The notes under the pieces: generated by a model | What the model was told of the DNA's origin: nothing | The model's input: only the letters and a program-made list of their open reading frames with translations | Databases searched by the model: none | Assembly: GCF_000757885.1 (NCBI RefSeq) | Contig: NZ_JQCR01000003.1 | Location: forward strand, 1,550,001 to 1,614,000 | Length of the DNA: 64,000 bases | Source of the DNA: Paenibacillus wynnii | GTDB taxonomy: Bacteria > Bacillota > Bacilli > Paenibacillales > Paenibacillaceae | Direction of reading: 5' to 3' | Translations under genes and position numbers: made by a program | Part shown: positions 8,618 through 15,235 of the stretch, in pieces | Layout: every line of letters starts with the position of its first letter | How positions within the stretch are numbered: the first letter of the stretch is position 1

Positions 8618-8944
8618 TCATTGAGTTGCACTTATAACATCCTCTATTTTGATCCAGTCCCAATCATCTTCAGACCAGCGTAGTTTTATGCCAAGTTGTC
8701 GATCCACCTTCATGACAATGCCCTTATATTGTTTATTTCTAAAAGGGTCGAATAACGTCAACGTAACTGGACTATGAGCCTCCATAGATTGGTAAAGAAC
8801 TCTATCAATCAACTCAATCTCCTGAGGGTCCAGAGTGGGTTTGACATGCCGTTCCTGCTCCCTCTCTTCCCTTATTATCCGTTGTTTATGTTCTGGCATC
8901 ACCATTCTGTTGCAGTCCCATATGCTATCCAATTTTCTCGACAT
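8618..8944 (-). CDS. YolD-like protein
   Basis: 108 residues. The sequence KPTLDPQEIELIDRVL then SPVTLTLFD and YKGIVMKVDRQLGIKLRW fits the YolD-like family, often found beside Y-family DNA polymerases such as UvrX. ATG at 8944 (MSRKLDS) follows GAGGAGGAG, 11 bp after the upstream gene's stop, so the two genes are an operon. No polymerase gene is present nearby. The function of YolD proteins is not established; the context here is a LexA-like box upstream of the pair. Confidence 0.75.
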   Translation of the reverse strand: MSRKLDSIWDCNRMVMPEHKQRIIREEREQERHVKPTLDPQEIELIDRVLYQSMEAHSPVTLTLFDPFRNKQYKGIVMKVDRQLGIKLRWSEDDWDWIKIEDVISATQ

Positions 8945-8955
8945 ACTTCTCCTCC

Positions 8956-9252
8956 TCAATAATACTGCCAATAATCTAAGTTGCCAGTTTGTGATGAACT
9001 ACGATGCTCATGTGGACGTTCTGAGGTATCGTTCTCCCTTTCCCACCCCTCAATGATTACAGCTGTCTCAACAGTCGTGTGAGGATTCCAAGAAATATAG
9101 TTTTGATCAGCCAACTCAAGCATTCCTTTTCTAATCGCTACCGGCATTCGTCCACTTAATCGCTCCATTTCTGGCATTGTAGGCATCCTCTTGAAGTGGC
9201 CCGAAAAATGATACATAATCCTCAGCAACTTACGCGGTGTATCGTCTAACAT
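8956..9252 (-). CDS. Small winged-helix-like protein paired with YolD-like gene
   Basis: 98 residues, first gene of a two-gene SOS-type unit. The N-terminal half (PRKLLRIMYHFSGHFKRMPT, then AIRKGMLELADQNYISW) looks like a small winged-helix DNA-binding domain. The C-terminus is polar and probably disordered. ATG at 9252 follows GAGGGA. I do not recognise a named family. It could act as a regulator or as a partner of the YolD-like protein. Confidence 0.65.
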   Translation of the reverse strand: MLDDTPRKLLRIMYHFSGHFKRMPTMPEMERLSGRMPVAIRKGMLELADQNYISWNPHTTVETAVIIEGWERENDTSERPHEHRSSSQTGNLDYWQYY

Positions 9253-9270
9253 CAGTTATCCCTCAATATA

Positions 9271-9315
9271 AGAACATTTGTTTGTATTATAGCCAAGCAA
9301 ATGTCCCGCAATCAA
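9271..9315 (-). promoter_or_regulatory. LexA (DinR)-type SOS box and promoter for the YolD pair
   Basis: On the minus strand TTGATT (9315-9310), an 18-bp spacer and TATAAT (9291-9286) form a promoter. Right after the -10 lies a box at 9271-9284 reading AGAACATTTGTTTG on the plus strand. It matches the Bacillus LexA consensus CGAACNNNNGTTYG at nine of ten fixed positions. Placement over the start of transcription fits repression by LexA and induction by DNA damage. Confidence 0.65.
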
Positions 9316-9461
9316 CCCTTAGGTTATTACTTAACTGGTATGTTTATGTATAATTGATGAATAAAACCTTTAAATTCAAAATATAGAAAATATAGCTCGG
9401 ACTTCTTCTTCCATTAATTATATCCTATCTTAGGAAATTCAAATAAAAGGAGAACTCGAAT

Positions 9462-10283
9462 TTGAAAAAGATCAAAAAATTAATTATTCCAATCGCACTT
9501 AGTTTTCTACTCATTTTTACCTTTACACAAAACATATTCGCCGCATCAGTTGGAGATTTACTTCCATCCCCCGAGAGTGGATGGACTAGATACAATTATA
9601 ACACGCCTGAAATTACTTACTCCGGCGGAACCTGGAATGCACTCCCAGCCCCGATATGTTATGGATCACAATGGCAACAAAGCGGAGCCAAGATACAATT
9701 TAATTTTAATGGGACAAAAGTCAGACTTATTTCGCCAACTTGGAGTTCATTTTCTACTGACGTAGACGTCTTGATTGACGGTCAGTTTGTACAGAAAATA
9801 TCCCTTAATGGTCCTGAGAGTTCAAGCAGAAAAATCATGTTTGAAAAAATAGGATTACCGCAGGGAGAGCACTCCGTTGAATTCGTGAATAATACCATGA
9901 ATTATTTATCAATAGCAGCTATTGATGTAGATGGTACATTAACTTCATATACTCCAGCACCTACTCAAACACCGACACCAACTGCAACAGCTACAACGTC
10001 ACCAACAGTAACACCAAGCGTAATTCCATCTCCTACTCCTGAAATTCCTACAGGAGACCGTGCACTTCTATCCATCACTTTGGAGAATGGATTTGATAAA
10101 GAGTTTGATCTTCCAATGTCAGAAATAACAACATTCCTAAATTGGTATGATGGAGCCTCTGGATCGGCTAAGTATGGAATCAATAAACATGATAACAACA
10201 AAGGTCCCTTCGAGAAGAGAACTGAATATGTAATTCACAATAAAATTCTAACCTTTGAAGTAAGTGAATATACAGCACAATAA
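9462..10283 (+). CDS. Secreted protein with proline/threonine-rich linker
   Basis: 273 residues. The signal peptide is clear: basic MKKIKKLI, a hydrophobic core, and a likely cut after NIFA. A beta-rich domain follows (about 35-165; WTRYNYNTPEITYSG, GTKVRLISPTWSS, VDVLIDGQFVQKISL), resembling the Ig/jelly-roll ligand-binding modules on secreted carbohydrate-active proteins. A Pro/Thr linker with TPTPTATATT covers about 166-195. The C-terminal domain (SITLENGFDKEFDLPMSE) is unknown. TTG at 9462 has AAAAGGAG 8 bp upstream. The gene has its own terminator and runs against the late genes, so it is a likely lysogenic-conversion gene. Confidence 0.75.
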   Translation: MKKIKKLIIPIALSFLLIFTFTQNIFAASVGDLLPSPESGWTRYNYNTPEITYSGGTWNALPAPICYGSQWQQSGAKIQFNFNGTKVRLISPTWSSFSTDVDVLIDGQFVQKISLNGPESSSRKIMFEKIGLPQGEHSVEFVNNTMNYLSIAAIDVDGTLTSYTPAPTQTPTPTATATTSPTVTPSVIPSPTPEIPTGDRALLSITLENGFDKEFDLPMSEITTFLNWYDGASGSAKYGINKHDNNKGPFEKRTEYVIHNKILTFEVSEYTAQ

Positions 10284-10293
10284 GTAAGTTATG

Positions 10294-10329
10294 AAACCCA
10301 GTCAGGCCTCGAGCCTAACTGGGTTTTTT
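10294..10329 (+). terminator. Terminator after the secreted-protein gene
   Basis: A 13-bp stem with one mismatch (AACCCAGTCAGGC / GCCTAACTGGGTT) is followed by six T. Confidence 0.88.
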
Positions 10330-10520
10330 CATTTGTAACATTTTGGAGGATTTGTGCGAAGAATATCGAATAATATATAAGCAAATTTGCAATCACCTTT
10401 GAGACCCGATGCGGATCAGGTCAACCACCTTCAAACCGAATGGTATTGGATATCCGCAAAACGGTCGCAGTGCACGGCGAGCGTATTACATAGATATACG
10501 GATTATAGGGGCTGTTCGTC

Positions 10521-10682
10521 TTGGAGAGTATCATTCTAAGAATCGAAGAACTCCGGTTGGAATTGAATAAACTATCCGCATATAAACGCCTAGCCGACCC
10601 GGAGGTTATAAAAGCAAGTCAAGAACTAGATGATGCATTAAATATGTATAACATCTTGCTGGAAAAAAGAATCTCAGAATAA
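10521..10682 (+). CDS. Spo0E-like sporulation regulatory phosphatase (small)
   Basis: 53 residues from TTG at 10521 (no strong ribosome site; GGGG 10 bp upstream). Residues 4-18 read IILRIEELRLELNKL and residues 26-38 DPEVIKASQELDD. This is the Spo0E-family layout: a first helix with EELR..LN, then DPEV and the signature SQELD in helix two. Spo0E proteins dephosphorylate Spo0A~P and delay sporulation. Size and motif fit well; activity is inferred. Followed by its own terminator. Confidence 0.72.
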   Translation: MESIILRIEELRLELNKLSAYKRLADPEVIKASQELDDALNMYNILLEKRISE

Positions 10683-10688
10683 AAAAGG

Positions 10689-10720
10689 GACCTGTTGGCT
10701 AAAACGCCACAGGTCTTCTC
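10689..10720 (+). terminator. Terminator after the Spo0E-like gene
   Basis: Stem GACCTGT.GGC / GCCACAGGTC with one bulged base, followed by TTCTC. The T run is short, so it is moderate in strength. Confidence 0.55.
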
Positions 10721-10838
10721 ACATTCCTTATGGTTGAGAATAATAGTAAGTACGGAAATCAGGTTATTACGTTATAGCCACTGATTTCTGGTGAGGAAAG
10801 CCCCGGGGCTTAATTATGTAATCACTGAGGTATGACCT

Positions 10839-10985
10839 CTAATTAACCCAATCCCAGTCATCCTCAGACCACCGCAACTTAATCCGGCGTAACCGTCGAT
10901 CCACAGCCATAACTATTCCTTTGTAATCCTTATCCCCAAACGGATCAAACAAACAACATTAAGATGACAGGTGTTTGTTCAGAGA
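10839..10985 (-). pseudogene. Degenerate copy of the YolD-like gene
   Basis: On the minus strand this stretch encodes PVILMLF, then in another frame LFDPFGDKDYKGIVMAVDRR, and on to IKLRWSEDDWDW before a stop at 10839-10841. That is clearly related to the C-terminal half of the intact YolD-like protein at 8618-8944 (LFDPFRNKQYKGIVMKVDRQ, IKLRWSEDDWDW). A frameshift and the missing N-terminus mark it as a relic, and its broken end abuts a terminator hairpin. Confidence 0.75.
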
Positions 10986-10989
10986 TAAT

Positions 10990-11032
10990 AAGAAAAGCCT
11001 GCCACTCCAGACCGAGTTAGCAGGCTTTTCTT
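10990..11032. terminator. Strong hairpin terminator between the YolD relic and the Panacea gene
   Basis: A 13-bp perfect stem AAGAAAAGCCTGC / GCAGGCTTTTCTT. It lies downstream of the toxSAS-Panacea operon on the minus strand and carries T-rich arms in both directions. Confidence 0.75.
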
Positions 11033-11046
11033 ACTTGTTTAATTTA

Positions 11047-11790
11047 TTATTGAACTACATGATGATATTTTTTGATATGATCATCCGATATTACCTGATT
11101 AGTTCCTGACTTATAAACACGATCCCAAGGTCCACCTCGTTTGTGTGTTTTTTCAACCAGTTCTTTAGCAGTAAAGTCGATGTATCTTTTCCAAGTTTTT
11201 AATACAAATGCAGCTGCAATCAATCCGTTATCAGAAGAGATTATCCTTACGAAAGAAGGAGGAGCTTTTTTTGTGTGAATGAAAAAGACTTCATCTTCTT
11301 TATAATCTATCTGGGAAGACCCATTGTGTCGGAATTGGTAAAATACATCTTCTACTACTGGTCCGTACTTAAAAGCCACAATTGGATCTTTAAACAATTT
11401 CTCTCCTGTTGCCAGTAAATATTCAGCATACGCGTAATATAACAGTTTTTGCAACTTCAAATGTGTCAATGGTGTGATGGAAAGAATGTATTTTGCTACA
11501 TCATAAGCCCTTAATTCTTTTCCAGAAGAAACCTGCTCAATGAAAAAATCTTCGTTTTCGGTTACGATTACGTCTTCAAAAAACGAATCCTTCTCCAAAA
11601 CAGAATCCCATTTTTTAGATTCTGTTGAAAATTTGTGTATTCCTAATTGAATATCACCACATTCTAACTCAACTCTGTTCATAAATGATTGAATTCTTTC
11701 TTTACGTAACTTTTCTCTCGATGGATAGTGCCACCCTAAACGTCTTCCTTGCACATAATCATTCGCAATAGCAATAAAATGGAAAGCCAT
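11047..11790 (-). CDS. Panacea-domain (SocA/DUF4065-like) putative antitoxin
   Basis: 247 residues. The Panacea/SocA-like core is about 95-235: LRAYDVAKYIL, THLKLQKLLYYAYAEYLLAT, DPIVAFKYGPVVEDVFYQF and the C-terminal helices. Panacea domains are known to neutralise unrelated toxins, including toxSAS enzymes. The N-terminal ~90 residues are a separate beta-rich region that may set partner specificity. ATG at 11790 directly follows the toxin stop codon, and its ribosome site (AAAGGAGGAG) lies inside the last toxin codons, so translation is coupled. Function is inferred from the domain and pairing. Confidence 0.8.
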   Translation of the reverse strand: MAFHFIAIANDYVQGRRLGWHYPSREKLRKERIQSFMNRVELECGDIQLGIHKFSTESKKWDSVLEKDSFFEDVIVTENEDFFIEQVSSGKELRAYDVAKYILSITPLTHLKLQKLLYYAYAEYLLATGEKLFKDPIVAFKYGPVVEDVFYQFRHNGSSQIDYKEDEVFFIHTKKAPPSFVRIISSDNGLIAAAFVLKTWKRYIDFTAKELVEKTHKRGGPWDRVYKSGTNQVISDDHIKKYHHVVQ

Positions 11791-12471
11791 TTATAAATCT
11801 CCTCCTTTCTTAGAATATTCGTACTCATTAGATTTCGCATACATTTGAGGCCAGTTTATGTATTCACGTTTACTTTTGTGTTCTTTATGTGAAGTTTCAT
11901 TTTGTTGGGAGTCAGAAGAGTCCCAAATTTGAAGCTCCCAAGGAAAGTATTTGTTATTTCCATAAAAATATACGTGTGTTGCCTTGTATTTATCTTTCGA
12001 TGAATTAATTTTCGTCATTTTGTAATCTTTTTTCAAGTTTTCGCAAATACTTTTAAAGTCTTCACAATTATGATCAAATGAATTAACAATAATTCTTAGT
12101 CCTAATAAGTCATTTAAGCATTTATTAAGGGGGACTTTTCCTTCTTCGTTCTTACCAAATTTGTAATGATAAATTTTATTAACAATAGAATCTTTTTGTT
12201 TAATTCTCAATCGAAAATCCAGATCTTCATATTCGTACTCATATTCAAGATCAACGACTAAGTTTCCCAATTGATCTAAATAGTCCTGTATTAATTGAAG
12301 AAACGAGTACTTTATGATTTCGTGATCACTAATCATTATATCCTTTACTTCTTTTTTCTTCAAATTTAATGCACTATCTTCGTAAGTGTCCAAATATGCT
12401 TGAGAAAACTTATCGTGTTCATAACAAATAGCAGAAATAAGTTTGCATATTTTATCATATGCTTGGCTCAT
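11791..12471 (-). CDS. toxSAS-like toxin: RelA/SpoT nucleotidyltransferase domain protein
   Basis: 226 residues. It has the RelA/SpoT synthetase hallmarks in order: RLRIKQKDSIVNKI (87-100), LNDLLGLRIIV (119-129), YKATHVYF (162-169), ELQIWDSSD (179-187) and SHKEHK (194-199). There is no HD hydrolase, TGS or ACT domain. Stand-alone enzymes of this class include toxic small alarmone synthetases that modify the tRNA CCA end or make (pp)pApp. Pairing with an adjacent Panacea gene supports the toxin reading. It is first in the operon and directly abuts the antitoxin. A housekeeping (p)ppGpp synthetase is less likely given the prophage location. Confidence 0.8.
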   Translation of the reverse strand: MSQAYDKICKLISAICYEHDKFSQAYLDTYEDSALNLKKKEVKDIMISDHEIIKYSFLQLIQDYLDQLGNLVVDLEYEYEYEDLDFRLRIKQKDSIVNKIYHYKFGKNEEGKVPLNKCLNDLLGLRIIVNSFDHNCEDFKSICENLKKDYKMTKINSSKDKYKATHVYFYGNNKYFPWELQIWDSSDSQQNETSHKEHKSKREYINWPQMYAKSNEYEYSKKGGDL

Positions 12472-12507
12472 AAGAACAAACCTTTCAAGATAATTTACTT
12501 TACACCT

Positions 12508-12580
12508 ATTTGACTAAATCATATCATAGCTGTCAATAGATGTTTTTCCCAACACCCTCTGTCTAAAGCAATGATATGAT
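12508..12580 (-). promoter_or_regulatory. toxSAS promoter with inverted 10-bp arms
   Basis: On the minus strand a consensus -35 TTGACA (12536-12531), a 17-bp spacer and TCAAAT (12513-12508) precede the toxin gene. ATCATATCAT at 12518-12527 lies in the spacer, and its exact reverse complement ATGATATGAT is at 12571-12580. The pair could be an operator for self-repression. Confidence 0.4.
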
Positions 12581-12928
12581 ATTTAATAGTTATTCTAAAG
12601 GCATAATAAACAACCAACTAAATTAAAATGGGCCACCATTCGAACCAGTAGGCGGAAGAATAATTACTTAGTGTTTCATGCCGAAAAACGGTTGCTCGAA
12701 CGGACCGGTTGCCGACAGCCCACAGCCGCAGCTATCGTGGTCATTAAAAATGAAGTCGATTATAGAGAGTGATTTAACATACCCTCATTTGGAAGAATGA
12801 CTCTTGTCCAACAAACTGTGACCACCACACTAACATAAATCCCCTGGTCATACATGGTATACTTGTCTCTGATGTTCCTTCATTCACATATTAAATGATC
12901 TAGACACTGAAAACTGTATTTTTTTGTC
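12581..12928. other. Intergenic stretch without a recognisable gene
   Basis: No ORF with a ribosome site is seen on either strand. Around 12702-12730 the sequence GCCGACAGCCCACAGCCGCA resembles parts of the holin gene near 18220-18260, so it could be a decayed fragment. The match is short. Confidence 0.35.
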
Positions 12929-12957
12929 TTGTTTATTTTAGGGAATAATAATATTTT
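12929..12957 (+). promoter_or_regulatory. Promoter of the small Sm-like gene
   Basis: TTGTTT (12929-12934), a 17-bp spacer and TATTTT (12952-12957), about 40 bp before the ATG at 12999. Confidence 0.5.
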
Positions 12958-12998
12958 ATAAAAAGGCAAATTGATACAAGGGGTGTAGAAGGTGTATT

Positions 12999-13211
12999 AT
13001 GAGGAAACAATTGTATGTAGCTGCTGAAAGAAGTGAAGAGGTAACAATTATTCTTCGAGATGGTGGCACTATTAATGGAGTAGCAACAGTATCAACCGAC
13101 CCTGACAGAGCAAAAGTCATATGTTTTGATGGGGCTGTATGGATTCCATATAACGAAATTACTCACGTTAACAGAGTGATTCAACTAAAGAAGAACGTAA
13201 CTCCCAAGTAG
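12999..13211 (+). CDS. Small beta-barrel (Sm-like?) protein of unknown function
   Basis: 70 residues, predicted all-beta. EEVTIILRDGGTINGVA followed by KVICFDGAVWIPYNEITHV has the strand rhythm of Sm/Hfq-like or SH3-like barrels (ligand-binding LRDG and a final V(N)RV strand). ATG follows GAAGGTG. It has its own promoter and a strong terminator and faces the membrane-protein gene at 13228. Any RNA-binding role is a guess. Confidence 0.6.
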   Translation: MRKQLYVAAERSEEVTIILRDGGTINGVATVSTDPDRAKVICFDGAVWIPYNEITHVNRVIQLKKNVTPK

Positions 13212-13230
13212 TGAGTTACGTTCTTTTTTA
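13191..13230 (+). terminator. Terminator after the Sm-like gene
   Basis: A 13-bp perfect stem AAGAACGTAACTC / GAGTTACGTTCTT with six T. It overlaps the last codons of the gene. Confidence 0.9.
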
Positions 13231-13929
13231 GTTGACATTAAACACTTCTTCTATTTTGGAAATAGCTTTATTCAATATAATAGTAATTAGATTTGATGAG
13301 TACCCAAACAAGAACAACATAACGTTAGTACTGGTTAAGTCTAACGTATGGGATTGATTACTACCTGTTTTAAATACAATTCCTAAGAACAACACTGGTA
13401 TAAGCATTGCTACAAGAAGGCGCATGATGCTTTTACTAAACACACTGACTGAATTGGTTAAAAAGTACAACAAGCCTCCCATCACAGATATAAGAAAATA
13501 TTTTAAGTAAACATTCAAATTCTCATTCACTTTAATCGGAGAATCAGAATCCAATATAACGAACATAACTGAATACATCATAATGCATAATATTAATATA
13601 AAATAGGTCATTTGCAGGCTGAATTGTGATGATAACCGCCTATGTGCCGATTGTTTCCCGTCCCTATGATCGTGTAAGATTACCTCAAGCTTATCAATTT
13701 CAAACTTAATATCCCAAAGTTTTTTTTCTAAATAAATTTGATGAGCATCAGGATTTTCTTTGGTAATAAGCGGAAGTATTATTTTTGAGAACATACTTGG
13801 CTCTTTATTCAATTTTGTATGTAATTTTCGGCACCTACTGATTAGCAGTATGCCTATATCCTCATATTCATTCGCACTTTCGGAAATATTATTAATTTTT
13901 TGACTAATCTCCTCTTTTGTAGGTGTCAA
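13228..13929 (-). CDS. Four-helix membrane protein with cytosolic helical domain
   Basis: 233 residues. The first ~100 are charged and helical (KEEISQKINNISESANEY, KKLWDIKFEIDKLEVIL). Four transmembrane segments follow, near FILILCIMMYSVMFVIL, YFLISVMGGLLYFL, LLVAMLIPVLFLGIVF and VMLFLFGYSSNLITIIL. The start is TTG at 13929 with TTGGAGG 8 bp upstream; a TTG at 13944 would overlap that site. It is convergent with the Sm-like gene. I do not recognise the family. Membrane proteins in this prophage position often act in superinfection exclusion, but nothing proves that here. Confidence 0.65.
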   Translation of the reverse strand: MTPTKEEISQKINNISESANEYEDIGILLISRCRKLHTKLNKEPSMFSKIILPLITKENPDAHQIYLEKKLWDIKFEIDKLEVILHDHRDGKQSAHRRLSSQFSLQMTYFILILCIMMYSVMFVILDSDSPIKVNENLNVYLKYFLISVMGGLLYFLTNSVSVFSKSIMRLLVAMLIPVLFLGIVFKTGSNQSHTLDLTSTNVMLFLFGYSSNLITIILNKAISKIEEVFNVN

Positions 13930-14069
13930 TTTCCCGGCCTCCAATATTATTATATTGGTGTATTATCGGGTCTGTAAATTCAATCTTTTAGATCATTTTA
14001 AAAAGAATATTTGTATATTTTATGAATAAAAAGGAGAACCCCTAAATCCAAATGTGACTTTTTCTTAAT

Positions 14070-14110
14070 ATTCTTCATATTCTTCATATTCTTCATATTC
14101 TTCATATTCT
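14070..14110. repeat. 9-bp tandem repeat (ATTCTTCAT)
   Basis: Four perfect tandem copies of ATTCTTCAT (14070-14105) with partial copies on both sides. It lies in the 382-bp gap (13930-14311) between the membrane protein and the ligase gene. No gene is seen in that gap. Confidence 0.9.
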
Positions 14111-14311
14111 ATAGAGTATAGTCATTTTTTGCATTATTGAATAACCAAAAGTTCTCCCTCCTCTTCGATGCCCACCACTTGTGGTAACGATCAAAGATAT
14201 ATATGAACTTTATATCAATTGTAAGCACAATTACCCCTCAAGGAATCTACCCAACACTTACCTGCCCTTCATGCCCTCTCGAGGAATTATAATTATTGGG
14301 AGGTGATCTAT

Positions 14312-15175
14312 TTGTTTATTGCTCCTACACTGCTGCAGACTACTCACAGGCCGTTTTCTCACAGCGATTATATATTTGAACCAAAAATAGACGGCCATCG
14401 TCTTATTTATTCCCAGCAGTCCGGTTTGGTCCAATTGTATACTCGCCACAATAACGAATGTACCCAGCAATACCCCGAACTTCAACTACCATTCTCAGAA
14501 GATATTATCCTAGATGGAGAAGTAGCTTGCGTTAATCCTACAAATGGCGTGTCTGACTTTGAATCGGTGATGAGTCGGTTTCAGGCACGAAAGGCAGATA
14601 AAATAAAACGTCTTACAACCACACTTCCAGCTTACTATGCCATCTTTGACATACTGCGATACAAAGGTCAGGATCTGCGTGGATTACCGCTAATGAAGCG
14701 TAGGGAGATTCTTTTGAGTATTACTTTGCCATCAAGAAGTTTCGGAGTGGTGCCGCATATAGATGGGGATGGCGAAGCATTATTCGTGCAAATTGAATCA
14801 CGAGGTATGGAGGGTGTGGTAGGCAAGAGGAAGACAAGTCTTTATGAGACTGGCCGCCGATCCCCAGCATGGCAAAAGGTTATAAACTGGACTTATGCAG
14901 AGGTTTTTATAACGGGATATCGCAAGGATGAATTCGGGTGGTTAACAGCAATTCCTTCCGGAACATCAGGGAGGCTGCATCCAGCTGGGATTATAGAACT
15001 TGGAGCAAGCCCGCTGAATAAGAAAGCATTCTATGGAGTGGCTAAGCAATTAGTTAAAGGTGAAGATAAGGAGTTTGTATATCTGGAGCCGAGGTTACGT
15101 GCGAAGGTTCGAACGAGGAATTGGACAAAATCAGGGATGTTACGGAGTCCTGTGTTCACAGAGTTTATTTTCTAA
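14312..15175 (+). CDS. ATP-dependent DNA ligase (LigD ligase-domain type)
   Basis: 287 residues. Adenylation-domain motifs: I, EPKIDGHRLIY (nucleophile Lys25 in KIDG); III, ILDGEVACVNP; IIIa, AYYAIFDILRYKGQDL; IV, EGVVGKRK; V, AWQKVINW. An OB-fold follows (EVFITGYRKDEFGWLT). I chose TTG at 14312 (reads FIAPTLLQ), 8 bp after GGGAGG; GTG at 14303 is too close to that site. It is a minimal ligase without the polymerase and nuclease domains of bacterial NHEJ LigD, and no ku gene is near. Role in the phage is unknown: repair of its own DNA or end circularisation are options. Confidence 0.85.
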   Translation: MFIAPTLLQTTHRPFSHSDYIFEPKIDGHRLIYSQQSGLVQLYTRHNNECTQQYPELQLPFSEDIILDGEVACVNPTNGVSDFESVMSRFQARKADKIKRLTTTLPAYYAIFDILRYKGQDLRGLPLMKRREILLSITLPSRSFGVVPHIDGDGEALFVQIESRGMEGVVGKRKTSLYETGRRSPAWQKVINWTYAEVFITGYRKDEFGWLTAIPSGTSGRLHPAGIIELGASPLNKKAFYGVAKQLVKGEDKEFVYLEPRLRAKVRTRNWTKSGMLRSPVFTEFIF

Positions 15176-15235
15176 ACAAAAAGAATCCTGAATATTTCAT
15201 TGTCAGGGTTCCATTTTTTTATTTTGTTTTATGTA

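Noticed and set aside
12702..12730. Holin gene fragment in the gap before the Sm-like gene
   Set aside because: Shared words (GCCGACA, CCCACAGCCGCA) are short and GC-rich; chance match cannot be excluded.
14070..14110. Iteron-type origin at the 9-bp repeats
   Set aside because: No initiator gene near, and a better origin candidate is in the initiator gene at 58.6 kb.
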